Shown here piece by piece: positions 8,643 to 17,224 of a stretch of DNA of 64,000 bases (position 1 is the stretch's first letter; each line of letters opens with the position of its first letter). Position numbers and translations under genes: made by a program. The stretch is from Actinomycetospora chibensis. GTDB lineage: Bacteria; Actinomycetota; Actinomycetes; Mycobacteriales; Pseudonocardiaceae. The notes beneath the pieces were generated by a model that was not told where the DNA came from, did not search any database, and was given only the letters and a program-made list of their open reading frames with translations. The stretch spans positions 1-64,000 of the forward strand of contig NZ_JAQZAM010000018.1 in the NCBI RefSeq assembly GCF_028737215.1, written 5' to 3'.

Positions 8643-10763
8643 ATGGCCTACGTGATCGGCGTCGACGTGGGCGGCACGTTCACCGATGCGGTACTCGACG
8701 ACGAGTCGGGGTCGGTGGTCGCGGCCAAGGCCCCGTCGACGCCGGCGGACTACTCGCGCGGGGTGCTCGACGTGCTCGAGCTGCTCGCCGAGCAGCTGGG
8801 TCGTCCCGTCGGGGAGATGCTGGCCGAGACGCACCACATCGCCCACGGGACGACGTCCTCGCTGAACGCCCTGGTGACCCGACAGGTGCCCGAGGTCGGC
8901 TTCCTGACCACGCAGGGACACCGCGACTCGATCTTCATCATGAACGTCGAGGGACGCTACCTCGGGCGCTCTCCGCACGAGCTCCAGCACGTGCTCGAGC
9001 AGGACAAGCAGCACTACCTGCTCCCCAAGCGCCACGCCCTCGAGGTCGTCGAGCGGATCGACCGCGACGGCGAGGTCGTCGTCGCGCTCGACGAGGACGC
9101 GGCGCGCGAGCGGATCCGCACGCTGCTCGCCGACGGCGTGCGGGCGATCGCGGTGTCGCTGCTGTGGTCGTTCCGCAACCCGGTGCACGAGCGTCGTATC
9201 CGCGAGCTCGTGCATGAGATCGACCCGGACGTGTACGTCGCGCTCTCCAGCGAGGTCAGCCCGCGCATCCGCGAGTTCGCGCGCAATTCGACCACCATCA
9301 TGAGCACACAGGTCGGGCCAGGATTGCGCGACTACCTCACCTCTCTGGAGTCCGGGTTGCGTGAGCGTGGTCTCGCCGGCCCGCTGCTCGTCATGCAGAG
9401 CAACGGGGGCGCCGTCGCGGCGGCGGAGGCCCCGGCGCAGGCCATCAGCACGGTCGGCTCGGTGCTCACCGGCGGCGTGGTCGGCTCGATGGCGCTGGGC
9501 CGGCGGCTCGGTCACCGCAACATCATCTCCACCGACGTCGGCGGCACGACGTTCCTCGTCGGGCTCGTCGTCGACGGCCGTCCCGAGCGCGAGACGACCA
9601 CCGTCATCAACCACCACCCGATCAACGTGCCGACACTGCGCGTGCACGCGATCGGGTCCGGCGGCGGCGCCGTCGCGTGGGTCGACGCGGGGGGCAACCT
9701 GCGCATCGGGCCGGAGAGCGCGGGCGCCGTGCCCGGCCCCGCCTCGTACGACCAGGGCGGCACCGCGCCGACCAACACCGACGCCAACCTCGTGCTCGGG
9801 ATCCTCCCGGAGCGTGGGCTGCTGGGCGGGCGCAAGGCGCTCTCGCTCGAGAAGGCGCGCGAAGCCATCCGCCTCCGGGTCGCCGAGCCGCTGGGCCTGT
9901 CGGTGGAGGATGCCGCGGCCGCGATCCACGCCGCGCAGAACGCCCAGACCGGCGACCTGCTGCGCAAGACCGTGGTCGAGGCCGGCTACGACCCGCGCAC
10001 CTTCGTGCTCTACGCCTTCGGCGGCTCCGGGCCTGCGTTCTGCGCCGCATACGCGGCCCACCTGGGCGTCGAGGAGGTCGTCGTCCCGCTCGGCGCCGTC
10101 GCCTCGGCGTTCTCCGCGTACGGGCTCGCGGCATCGGACATCGAGCTCGCGAGCGAGCTGTCGGACCCCGCCCAGCTGCCGGTCGACGCGGTGCGCGCGG
10201 AGAAGAACTTCGCGCAGCTCGAGGACCAGGTGCGCCAGGGCCTCGACCGCCAGGGCCTCACCTTCGAGTCGGTCGAGATCCACCGCGAGATCGACATGCG
10301 CTACGCGATGCAGCTCGCCGAGGTCACCGTCCCGGTCACCGGTGGACCCCTCGACCAGGCCGCGCTCGACGAGGCGGCCACCCGGTTCGAGACCCGCTAC
10401 GCCGAGCTGTTCGGCCCCGGCTCCGGCTTCCGCGAGGCCGGTGTCCAGGCCATCACCTACCGCGTGCGCGGCCGCGGCGTCCTGCCGTTCTCGCCGGAGC
10501 TGCCCGCGCTGCCCGCCGCCGACGGCCCCGACCCGGCTGCCGCCGAGACGAGCCGGCGCCCCGTCCACCTCGACATCACCCGCGGCTTCGAGGACACCCC
10601 CGTCTACGACTACGCCGCCCTCCGCGCGGGCCACGTCCTCACCGGTCCCGCGATCGTCGAGGTGCCGACGACCACCGTCGTCGTCCCCGCCGGACGCACC
10701 GGCACCGTCGACGAGCTCGGCAACCTCACCCTCCGCCCCGCCGCGTCCCCCGAAGGAGCCTGA
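8643..10763 (+). CDS. hydantoinase A/oxoprolinase family protein (acetone/acetophenone carboxylase-like), 706 aa
   Basis: ATP-dependent subunit of the HyuA family, which includes 5-oxoprolinase, hydantoinase and the beta-type subunit of acetone and acetophenone carboxylases. N-terminal actin-like nucleotide site: IGVDVGGTFTDAV at about 5-17. Family signatures HGTTSSLNALV (about 74), MQSNGGA (about 250), STDVGGTTFLVG (about 295) and AFGGSGPAF (about 460). Start chosen at ATG 8643 because AGGAG (8631-8635) is correctly spaced for it; a GTG at 8637 is the alternative. The hydantoinase B gene follows after 3 bp. Together they probably phosphorylate and carboxylate or hydrolyse a carbonyl or amide; the fused gamma-like domain in the partner favours the carboxylase reading. 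Confidence 0.9.
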   Translation: MAYVIGVDVGGTFTDAVLDDESGSVVAAKAPSTPADYSRGVLDVLELLAEQLGRPVGEMLAETHHIAHGTTSSLNALVTRQVPEVGFLTTQGHRDSIFIMNVEGRYLGRSPHELQHVLEQDKQHYLLPKRHALEVVERIDRDGEVVVALDEDAARERIRTLLADGVRAIAVSLLWSFRNPVHERRIRELVHEIDPDVYVALSSEVSPRIREFARNSTTIMSTQVGPGLRDYLTSLESGLRERGLAGPLLVMQSNGGAVAAAEAPAQAISTVGSVLTGGVVGSMALGRRLGHRNIISTDVGGTTFLVGLVVDGRPERETTTVINHHPINVPTLRVHAIGSGGGAVAWVDAGGNLRIGPESAGAVPGPASYDQGGTAPTNTDANLVLGILPERGLLGGRKALSLEKAREAIRLRVAEPLGLSVEDAAAAIHAAQNAQTGDLLRKTVVEAGYDPRTFVLYAFGGSGPAFCAAYAAHLGVEEVVVPLGAVASAFSAYGLAASDIELASELSDPAQLPVDAVRAEKNFAQLEDQVRQGLDRQGLTFESVEIHREIDMRYAMQLAEVTVPVTGGPLDQAALDEAATRFETRYAELFGPGSGFREAGVQAITYRVRGRGVLPFSPELPALPAADGPDPAAAETSRRPVHLDITRGFEDTPVYDYAALRAGHVLTGPAIVEVPTTTVVVPAGRTGTVDELGNLTLRPAASPEGA

Positions 10764-10766
10764 CCC

Positions 10767-13088
10767 ATGGCCATGGCCGTCCCCGGCTCCGACAGGTTCT
10801 CGAGCCGCCCCGTCGACCCCGCCACGCTCGCCGCGTCGCTGCCCGGGAGCCTCCCGGTGCACACGGTGACCCAGGAGCAGATCGACGCGCTCGACCCGCT
10901 GACCTACGAGGTCGTGCGCCACCGCCTCTGGTCGGTCACCGACGAGATGGGCGAGGCGCTCAAGCGCATGTCCGGCTCGCCGATCGTCACCGACGCCAAC
11001 GACTTCGACTTCGCGGTCTCGGACGAGCTCGGCCAGGAGGTGCAGGTCGGGCTCTACAACACGATGCTCGTCGGCGCCGTCGACCTCGCCATCTACTGGA
11101 CGCTGCAGCACCGCGCGAGCAACCCCGGCATCGCCGAGGGCGACATGTTCCTGTGCAACGACCCGTGGGTCGGCGGCGGGCTGCACCAGAACGACGCGAT
11201 GGTGTACCAGCCCGTCTTCGCCGACGGGAAGCTCTTCGGCTGGACCTCGGCGATCGCGCACCAGCCCGACCTGGGCGGCGTCGGGCTCGGCTCGTTCTCC
11301 CCGGCCGCGCAGGACGTCTTCTCCGAGTCGCTGCCGACCCCGCCGACGAAGGTCGTCCGCGACGGCCTCCTGCAGGACGACGTCGCCGACATGTGGGTGC
11401 GCCGGTCCCGGGTGCCGCTCATGATCGGGCTCGACCTGCGCGCGAAGGTCGGCGCCAACACCGTCGGCCGTGACCGCCTGCTCGCCGTCATCGCGCAGTA
11501 CGGCGCGGACACGGTCAAGGCCGTCATGAAGCGGATGATGACCGACGCCGAGTCGCGTCTGCGCGGCAAGCTGCGCGGCCTGCCGAACGGCACGTGGCGT
11601 GCCACCGGCTACCAGGACCAGTCCCACACCGGCGACCGCAACCTGCACAAGATCACGGTGGCGATGTCCAAGGACGACGACCACCTGACAATCGACTTCA
11701 CGGGCACCGACCCGCAGACCGGCGTCATCAACTGCACCTACGCCGGCATGCGCGGCGGGGTCATGCTGGCCCTCCTGCCGCTGCTCGCGAGCGACATCCC
11801 GTGGTCGGCGGGCGGGCTGATGCGCTGCTTCGACCTCGTCGCCGAGGAAGGCACGATCAACAACGCGAGCTTCCCGGCGGCGGTCAGCCGCGGCCCGATC
11901 GGCCCCGCGTGGCTCACCGGCAACCTCGTCGCCGAATGTCTCTCGCAGATGCTCGACCGGGCGCCGGAGCCGGGCATGCACGTCCAGGCGACGTGCTGCG
12001 GCACCTGGGACACGGCTGTCATCGCGGGCCTCGACGAGCGCGGACCGGTCCCGAACCCGTTCCTGTCGATCATGATGGATCCGATGGCCGGCGGCTACGG
12101 CGCGCAGCCCGAGGCCGACGGCATGGACACCGGAGGGCTGTTCTGCATCCCGATGGGCCGGGTGCCGGACGTCGAGATGACGGAGTTCCTCTACCCGGTG
12201 CTTGCCCTGTGGCGCCGCGAGGAGCCCGACTCCGGCGGTCCGGGCCGGCGGCGCGGAGGGGTGTCCGCGTCGATGGCCATCACCCCGCACGGGACGAGCT
12301 TCCCGATCGGCCTCGTGCTGGCGTCGGCGGGCAAGGCCGTCAGCCAGAACAACGGCCTGGCCGGCGGCTACCCCGGCAACACCGGTGTCGAGCGGATCGC
12401 GCGCGGCAGCGACCTGTCCGCCGTGCTCGCCGACGGGCGGCTGCCCGCGGACCTCGACGAGATCGGTGGCGAGCAGGAGACGTGTCCGTGCTACGGGGAG
12501 ACCTACGTGGCCCCCGGCGAGGTGTTCACCATGTTCTGGCAGGGCGGCGGCGGGTACGGCGACCCCCTGACCCGTGACCCCGAGGACGTCGCCCGCGACG
12601 TGCGCGAGCTCAAGGTGGGCGCGGAGAACGCGCCGGCCGCCTACGGCGTCGTGCTCGACGGCGGCGGCGCCCCGGACCTCGCGGCCACGGAGCGGCTCCG
12701 GGGGGAGATGCGGGACGCGCGGCGGTCGCGGGGTGCGTCCGGTGACGGTCAGCGGGCCACCGTGGACGTCTCCCGCGGGCGTCGCCTCGACGACAACCTC
12801 GTCGCCGTGGGGGCGGGAGCGGACCAGCAGGTCGCGTGCCGGCACTGCGCCACGCTGCTCGGGACGGGCACGGAGGGCGCGCTGGACCTCGTGCGCCACG
12901 AGGGCCCCGCCACCGACGCCGGGCCGCAGATCGCCCCCGACGCCGACTTCTACGTCGACCAGGCCGTGCAGTTCCGCCAGTACTGCTGCCCGGGCTGCTT
13001 CACCGCGATCTCCACCGCGGTCGTCCCGGCCGACCACGTCGACGACATCACCCGCGCGAGCCGCGTCCTCGCCGACGCGGGCCGGTAG
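10767..13088 (+). CDS. hydantoinase B/oxoprolinase family protein fused to acetone carboxylase gamma-like Zn-ribbon, 773 aa
   Basis: Partner subunit of the HyuA-type protein. Residues about 35-630 form the HyuB domain (LTYEVVRHRLWSVTDEMGEA, NDPWVGGGLHQND, AVSRGPIGPAW, TMFWQGGGGYGDP). The last 90 residues carry two cysteine pairs, CRHC (about 691) and CCPGC (about 740), in a context like the separate gamma subunit of acetone carboxylase (AcxC), a metal-binding protein. So beta-like HyuB and gamma appear joined in one chain; the linker between them (about 640-680) is Arg/Gly-rich. AAGGAG is eight bases before ATG 10767. Same operon as the upstream gene and the downstream monooxygenase. Confidence 0.88.
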   Translation: MAMAVPGSDRFSSRPVDPATLAASLPGSLPVHTVTQEQIDALDPLTYEVVRHRLWSVTDEMGEALKRMSGSPIVTDANDFDFAVSDELGQEVQVGLYNTMLVGAVDLAIYWTLQHRASNPGIAEGDMFLCNDPWVGGGLHQNDAMVYQPVFADGKLFGWTSAIAHQPDLGGVGLGSFSPAAQDVFSESLPTPPTKVVRDGLLQDDVADMWVRRSRVPLMIGLDLRAKVGANTVGRDRLLAVIAQYGADTVKAVMKRMMTDAESRLRGKLRGLPNGTWRATGYQDQSHTGDRNLHKITVAMSKDDDHLTIDFTGTDPQTGVINCTYAGMRGGVMLALLPLLASDIPWSAGGLMRCFDLVAEEGTINNASFPAAVSRGPIGPAWLTGNLVAECLSQMLDRAPEPGMHVQATCCGTWDTAVIAGLDERGPVPNPFLSIMMDPMAGGYGAQPEADGMDTGGLFCIPMGRVPDVEMTEFLYPVLALWRREEPDSGGPGRRRGGVSASMAITPHGTSFPIGLVLASAGKAVSQNNGLAGGYPGNTGVERIARGSDLSAVLADGRLPADLDEIGGEQETCPCYGETYVAPGEVFTMFWQGGGGYGDPLTRDPEDVARDVRELKVGAENAPAAYGVVLDGGGAPDLAATERLRGEMRDARRSRGASGDGQRATVDVSRGRRLDDNLVAVGAGADQQVACRHCATLLGTGTEGALDLVRHEGPATDAGPQIAPDADFYVDQAVQFRQYCCPGCFTAISTAVVPADHVDDITRASRVLADAGR

Positions 13089-13100
13089 GAGCGCCGGGAG

Positions 13101-14759
13101 ATGCTGCACCGCGTCGCCGTGCTCGGCGGGGGCCCCGGAGGGCTCTACGCCGCACGGCTGCTGAAGCTCGCCCGACCCGGGACCGAGGTCGTCGTGCACG
13201 AGCAGGGTGTGCCCGACGAGACCTTCGGCTTCGGGGTCGGGCTGGCCGCCCGGACCCAACGTCGTCTCGAGGAGGCCGATCCCGCCACCCTGCGCGACAT
13301 CCTCGCCTGCTCGTACTCCCACGACATGCGTATGCGGGTCGGCGGCCGGGAGGCCGGGATGAGCGTGTCGAGCCTGGTCGCCGTCGGGCGCGCCGAGCTC
13401 CTGGGTGTGCTCCAGCGCCACGCCGAGGACGCCGGGGTGAAGCTCGAGTTCGGGGTCCGGCGTGCCGCCGACGAGCTCGACGCCGACCTGGTGATCGCCG
13501 CGGACGGGGTGGGGAGCGCGACGCGCTCGGCGGACCCGGAGGCGTTCGGCGCCGAGGTCGAGCCCGGGACGGGGTGGTACCTCTGGGCCGGGACGGACGT
13601 CGCGCTGGACCACGCGCTGTTCGCGCCGGAACGCACCGAGCACGGCGTGTTCGTCACGCACGCGTACCCGTACGCGCCGGACCGCAGCACGTTCCTCGTC
13701 GAGACCGACGAGGCGACGTGGCGCTCCGCCGGGTTCGAGGCGACCACGGCGGCCACCCCGTTCGACGCGTCCGACGACGCCGCGCTCGAGCACCTCTCCG
13801 ACGTGTTCGCGCCGCACCTCGGCGGGCACCGGCTGATCGGGAACCGGACACGGTGGCTGCAGTTCCGGACGGTGCGCTGCGCGCGCTGGCACGACGGGCG
13901 CGCGGTGCTGCTCGGGGACGCGGCGCACACGGCGCACTACTCCGTCGGCTCGGGCACCAGGCTCGCGATGGAGGACGCGATCGCGCTGGTCTCGGCCCTG
14001 GATACCGGGGACGACCTCGACACGGCTCTGAGTGCGTACACCGGGGCACGCCGCCCCGCGGTAGCGCGCATCCAGGACATCGCGGAGCGCTCGCGGCGCT
14101 GGTGGGACACGTTCCCGGAGCGCCTCGAGCTGCCGGTCGAGCAACTTCTGGTCGCCTACATGAGCCGGGCCGGCAATGTGCCGCTCGACCGGTTCGCGGC
14201 GGGGTCGCCCGAGGTGGTGCACGCGGCACTGGAGCAGTGGGCGGGGGAGGAGCCGCTCGGTGACTCCCTGGCGGAGTGGGTGCTCGCCCGGCCGTTGCGG
14301 CCCTCGACACCGGGGCAGGAGCCCGTCGCGGGGGACGACATCGCCGGGCCCCGCGGCTTCGACTCCCGGGTGGTCCCCGACGACCCCGGAGCGCTCGACG
14401 CGACGGTCCTCGACGTGGGGACCGACGCCCGGCCCGCCGGCTCGGAGGCGGTCGTCGAGGAGGCGGTGCGACGCGGCGAGACGGTGACCGGCTGCGTCTG
14501 GCTCACGGGCGGGGACGACCGCTCGAGCCTGCTCACCCGGCTCGAGGTCGCCGAGCGTCTCCGCCGCCGGACCGACGCGCTGGTCGTCGTCGCGGGGCCC
14601 GACGAGCTGCGCGCCGACCTCGCCGACGGTCTCGCCGCGGATCGGGCGCACCTGGTGGCGGTCCGGGGCGAGCGCAGCGACGGGAAGAAGGACCGGGGCG
14701 AGCGCAGCGACGGGAAGAAGGACCGGGGCGAGCGCAGCGACGGGGGACGGGCCCGATGA
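13101..14759 (+). CDS. FAD-dependent aromatic monooxygenase, salicylyl-CoA 5-hydroxylase-like, 552 aa
   Basis: Group A flavoprotein hydroxylase. The Rossmann motif GGGPGG (9-14), followed by FGFGVGL where salicylyl-CoA 5-hydroxylase and 2-aminobenzoyl-CoA monooxygenase carry FGWGVVFSD-type sequence, places it in the aryl-CoA hydroxylase group. The second FAD motif is LLGDAAHTAHYSVGSGT (about 271). After the hydroxylase core (about 390 aa) comes a 130-aa tail with helix LEVAERLRRRTDALVVVAG that looks like a shrunken old-yellow-enzyme barrel. The last 30 residues are RGERSDGKKD repeats encoded by a 30-bp tandem repeat. Ends in an ATGA overlap with the ligase, which probably makes its acyl-AMP/CoA substrate. 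Confidence 0.85.
   Translation: MLHRVAVLGGGPGGLYAARLLKLARPGTEVVVHEQGVPDETFGFGVGLAARTQRRLEEADPATLRDILACSYSHDMRMRVGGREAGMSVSSLVAVGRAELLGVLQRHAEDAGVKLEFGVRRAADELDADLVIAADGVGSATRSADPEAFGAEVEPGTGWYLWAGTDVALDHALFAPERTEHGVFVTHAYPYAPDRSTFLVETDEATWRSAGFEATTAATPFDASDDAALEHLSDVFAPHLGGHRLIGNRTRWLQFRTVRCARWHDGRAVLLGDAAHTAHYSVGSGTRLAMEDAIALVSALDTGDDLDTALSAYTGARRPAVARIQDIAERSRRWWDTFPERLELPVEQLLVAYMSRAGNVPLDRFAAGSPEVVHAALEQWAGEEPLGDSLAEWVLARPLRPSTPGQEPVAGDDIAGPRGFDSRVVPDDPGALDATVLDVGTDARPAGSEAVVEEAVRRGETVTGCVWLTGGDDRSSLLTRLEVAERLRRRTDALVVVAGPDELRADLADGLAADRAHLVAVRGERSDGKKDRGERSDGKKDRGERSDGGRAR
14663..14745 (+). repeat. 30-bp tandem repeat, about 2.8 copies, in the coding sequence
   Basis: Copies start at 14663, 14693 and 14723; the core is CCGGGGCGAGCGCAGCGACG followed by GG and a GAAGAAGGA linker. 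The core is also found at 15930, 23235 and (one change) 23524. It adds RGERSDGKKD units to the monooxygenase C-terminus. Confidence 0.95.
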
Positions 14760-16393
14760 CGACCACGCAGCGGTACTTCCCCTCCGAGGTCGCGGGAACC
14801 TACCGCGACGCCGGGCTCTGGGGGACCCGGACGGTCGCTGAGGAGTTCCACGCCGTCGCGGTCGCCCACCCCGGGGACGACGCCGTGGTGACGGGCGAGG
14901 GACGGCTGACCTACGCCGAGCTCGACGCCCGCACCGACCGCATCGCCGTCGGTCTCGCCGACCTCGGTCTGCACCCGGGCGACCCCGTGATCGTCCAGAT
15001 CACGAACCGCCTCGAGGCCGTCCTGGCCTGGTACGCGCTGCTCAAGGCCGGGCTCGTGCCGGTCGCGACCCTCGCCGCGCACCGCGGCCACGAGATCGCC
15101 CACATCAGCCGAGCGGTCGGCGCACGGGCGCACCTCGTGGAGGCCGGCACGCGCGGCACCGACCTCGTCGCGTTCGCCCACGAGCAGGCCCGCGAGCATC
15201 CGACGATGCGCCAGGTCCTGGTCCTCGGCGACCTTCCCGTCGCCGACGTCGACCCCGTCGAGGCCCGCCGGCGCGTCGAGGCGATCCAGCGCGGGATCGA
15301 CCCCGACGACGTCGCGGTCTTCCAGCTCTCCGGCGGCACCACGGGGGTGCCGAAGCTGATCCCGCGCCTGCACGCCGAGTACTGGTACAACGCCCGGGCC
15401 TACGCCGCGTTCCTGGGCTGGGGTGCCGACGACCGCGTCGGGCACCTCATCCCGATCATCCACAACGCCGGCATCGTGTGCGGCGTCCACGCCCCGCACA
15501 GCGTCGGCGCGTGCCTCGTGCTCACCGACCACGACCTCGACACGGCCATGCCGGTGCTCGTCGCCGAACGCACCACGGTGGTGCTGTTCGGGCACGTCCA
15601 CTACCGCGCGCCCGAGCACCCGCTCTACCCCGCGCTCGCGGGGTCCCTGCGCACGGTCGTCCTGTCCGGCGCGAAGGTCTCCGAGGAGCTCTTCGCCGCG
15701 ACCGCTCGGGACGGCATCGCGGTCGGCCAGCTCTTCGGGATGGCCGAGGGCATGTTCCTGGTGACGCCGCTCGACGCGTCGCCGGAGCTGCGCCGCACCA
15801 CGGTCGGGACACCGATCTCGCCGCTCGACGAGGTCCGGGTCCTCGAGCCGGGCAGCGAGCACGAGGTCGGAGACGGCGAGGTGGGCGAGCTCTGCTGCCG
15901 GGGCCCGTACACCCTGCGGGGCTACTACACCGGGGCGAGCGCAGCGACGGGAGAAGCACCGACGGCCCGTCCGGAGGCCTTCACCGCCGACGGCTTCTAC
16001 CGCACGGGCGACCTCGCGAAGGCCACCACGATCGACGGGCTCCGCGCGTTCTCGATCGAGGGCCGCATCAAGGACCTCATCAACCGGGGCGGCGAGAAGA
16101 TCAACGCCGAGGAGGTCGAGCTCCTGCTGCTCGCCCACCCGCACGTCGTCGAGGCCGCACTCGTCGCGATGCCCGACCCGCGGCTCGGCGAGCGCGGCTG
16201 CGCCTACCTCGCCACCGACGGCACGTCCGTCACCCTCGCCGACCTGCAGGACCACCTCCGCGCCCTCGACGTCGCCAAGTTCAAGTGGCCCGAGCGCGTG
16301 GAGCTCCTCGAGGCCCTGCCGCGGACGAAGGTCGGGAAGCTCGACAAGAGGGCCATGACCGCCGACATCGCCGCGCGTCTGGAGAACCCGTGA
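14756..16393 (+). CDS. aryl-AMP/CoA ligase, 2,3-dihydroxybenzoate- or salicylate-AMP ligase-like, 545 aa
   Basis: ANL-superfamily adenylating enzyme. N-terminus YFPSEVAGTYRDAGLWGTRT resembles EntE/DhbE/SdgA. Core motifs: LSGGTTGVPKLIPR (A3, about 190), FGMAEG (A5, about 326), YRTGDLA (A7, about 414), INRGGEKINAEEVE (A8, about 440) and the catalytic lysine in PRTKVGKLDKR (A10, about 523). Starts inside the monooxygenase stop (ATGA) and ends in a GTGA overlap with the next gene, so translation is coupled. Residues about 392-400 (GASAATGEA) are encoded by the dispersed GC repeat, an insertion in a surface loop. With the neighbouring hydroxylase this recalls salicylate activation then 5-hydroxylation; the real substrate is unknown. 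Confidence 0.9.
   Translation: MTTTQRYFPSEVAGTYRDAGLWGTRTVAEEFHAVAVAHPGDDAVVTGEGRLTYAELDARTDRIAVGLADLGLHPGDPVIVQITNRLEAVLAWYALLKAGLVPVATLAAHRGHEIAHISRAVGARAHLVEAGTRGTDLVAFAHEQAREHPTMRQVLVLGDLPVADVDPVEARRRVEAIQRGIDPDDVAVFQLSGGTTGVPKLIPRLHAEYWYNARAYAAFLGWGADDRVGHLIPIIHNAGIVCGVHAPHSVGACLVLTDHDLDTAMPVLVAERTTVVLFGHVHYRAPEHPLYPALAGSLRTVVLSGAKVSEELFAATARDGIAVGQLFGMAEGMFLVTPLDASPELRRTTVGTPISPLDEVRVLEPGSEHEVGDGEVGELCCRGPYTLRGYYTGASAATGEAPTARPEAFTADGFYRTGDLAKATTIDGLRAFSIEGRIKDLINRGGEKINAEEVELLLLAHPHVVEAALVAMPDPRLGERGCAYLATDGTSVTLADLQDHLRALDVAKFKWPERVELLEALPRTKVGKLDKRAMTADIAARLENP
15930..15950 (+). repeat. dispersed GC repeat copy inside the ligase gene
   Basis: CCGGGGCGAGCGCAGCGACG plus G, the same core as the 14663 tandem array. 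It lies in frame and adds the loop GASAATGEA between A6 and A7 of the ligase. Confidence 0.9.
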
Positions 16394-17178
16394 GCCACCA
16401 CCGCATCGGGATGATCGTCCCCAGCTCGAACGTCACCGTCGAGACCGAGGTCCCGGCGCTCCTGGCCCGCCACGCGAGCGCCACCTTCTCCTTCCACGGC
16501 AGCCGGATGCGGATGCACACGGTGTCGCCGGAGGAGCTCGTCGCGATGAACGCCCAGCGCGGGCGCTGCGTCGACGAGCTCGCCGACGCCGGTGTCGACG
16601 CCCTGCTCTACGCCTGCCTCGTGGCTGTGATGGCGCAGGGCACGGGTGAGCACCGGCGGGTCGAGGCGGAGGTCGCCGCACAGCTCGCGGAGCGCGGTCT
16701 GCCGGCCGGGCTGGTCTCGAGCGCGGGCGCGCTGGTCGACGCCCTCGCCGCGACGGCGGCCCGGCGGGTCGCGCTCGTCATGCCCTATCTGCGTCCGCTG
16801 GCCGAGCAGGTGGTCGCCCACCTGGAGGCGGAGGGCGTCGACGTCGTCGACTGGGTCGCGCTCGAGGTCGGCGACAACGCCGAGGTGGGCTGCATCCCGA
16901 ACGAGCGGGTGCTCGGCGCCGCCCGCGGGCTCGACCTCTCCCGTGCCGACGCCCTGGTGATCTCCTGCTGCGTCCAGATGCCGTCGCTGCCCCTCGTGGC
17001 CGTCGCCGAGGCCGAGCTCGGGCTGCCGGTGCTCTCCGCCGCCACGGCAGGCGCGTTCTGCCTGCTCCGCGCGCTGGGGCTGCCGCCGGAGATCCCGGAT
17101 GCCGGCTCGCTGCTCGCCGGCGGTGTCGGGTCGGTGCGCCATGCCGAGGTGCTCCCGCCCCGGCTCCGCGCGCCGTGA
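16390..17178 (+). CDS. maleate isomerase/Asp-Glu racemase family protein, 262 aa
   Basis: Belongs to the maleate cis-trans isomerase/arylmalonate decarboxylase group. N-terminal signature GMIVPSSNVTVETEVP matches the PSSNTTMETE signature of maleate isomerases. The two catalytic cysteines appear in YACLVAVM (about 76) and SCCVQMPS (about 192-193). GTG start overlaps the ligase stop (GTGA). In gentisate- or nicotinate-type pathways maleate isomerase converts maleate to fumarate, which would suit a route through gentisate, but no ring-cleavage dioxygenase of the gentisate type is in the window. A decarboxylase or racemase role remains possible. Confidence 0.8.
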   Translation: MSHHRIGMIVPSSNVTVETEVPALLARHASATFSFHGSRMRMHTVSPEELVAMNAQRGRCVDELADAGVDALLYACLVAVMAQGTGEHRRVEAEVAAQLAERGLPAGLVSSAGALVDALAATAARRVALVMPYLRPLAEQVVAHLEAEGVDVVDWVALEVGDNAEVGCIPNERVLGAARGLDLSRADALVISCCVQMPSLPLVAVAEAELGLPVLSAATAGAFCLLRALGLPPEIPDAGSLLAGGVGSVRHAEVLPPRLRAP

Positions 17179-17224
17179 ACGCCCACCCCGGTCCGGGGGC
17201 GCGGTCTCGGTATCGTCGCCGCTC

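Noticed and set aside
8625-14651. A 2008-codon open frame on the minus strand
   Set aside because: It is antisense to the carboxylase and monooxygenase genes, Arg/His/Val/Asp-rich without domains, and is an artefact of GC-rich third positions.
14663-14745. CRISPR-like array
   Set aside because: The 30-bp units are direct tandem copies with identical linkers, without unique spacers, and lie in a coding frame.
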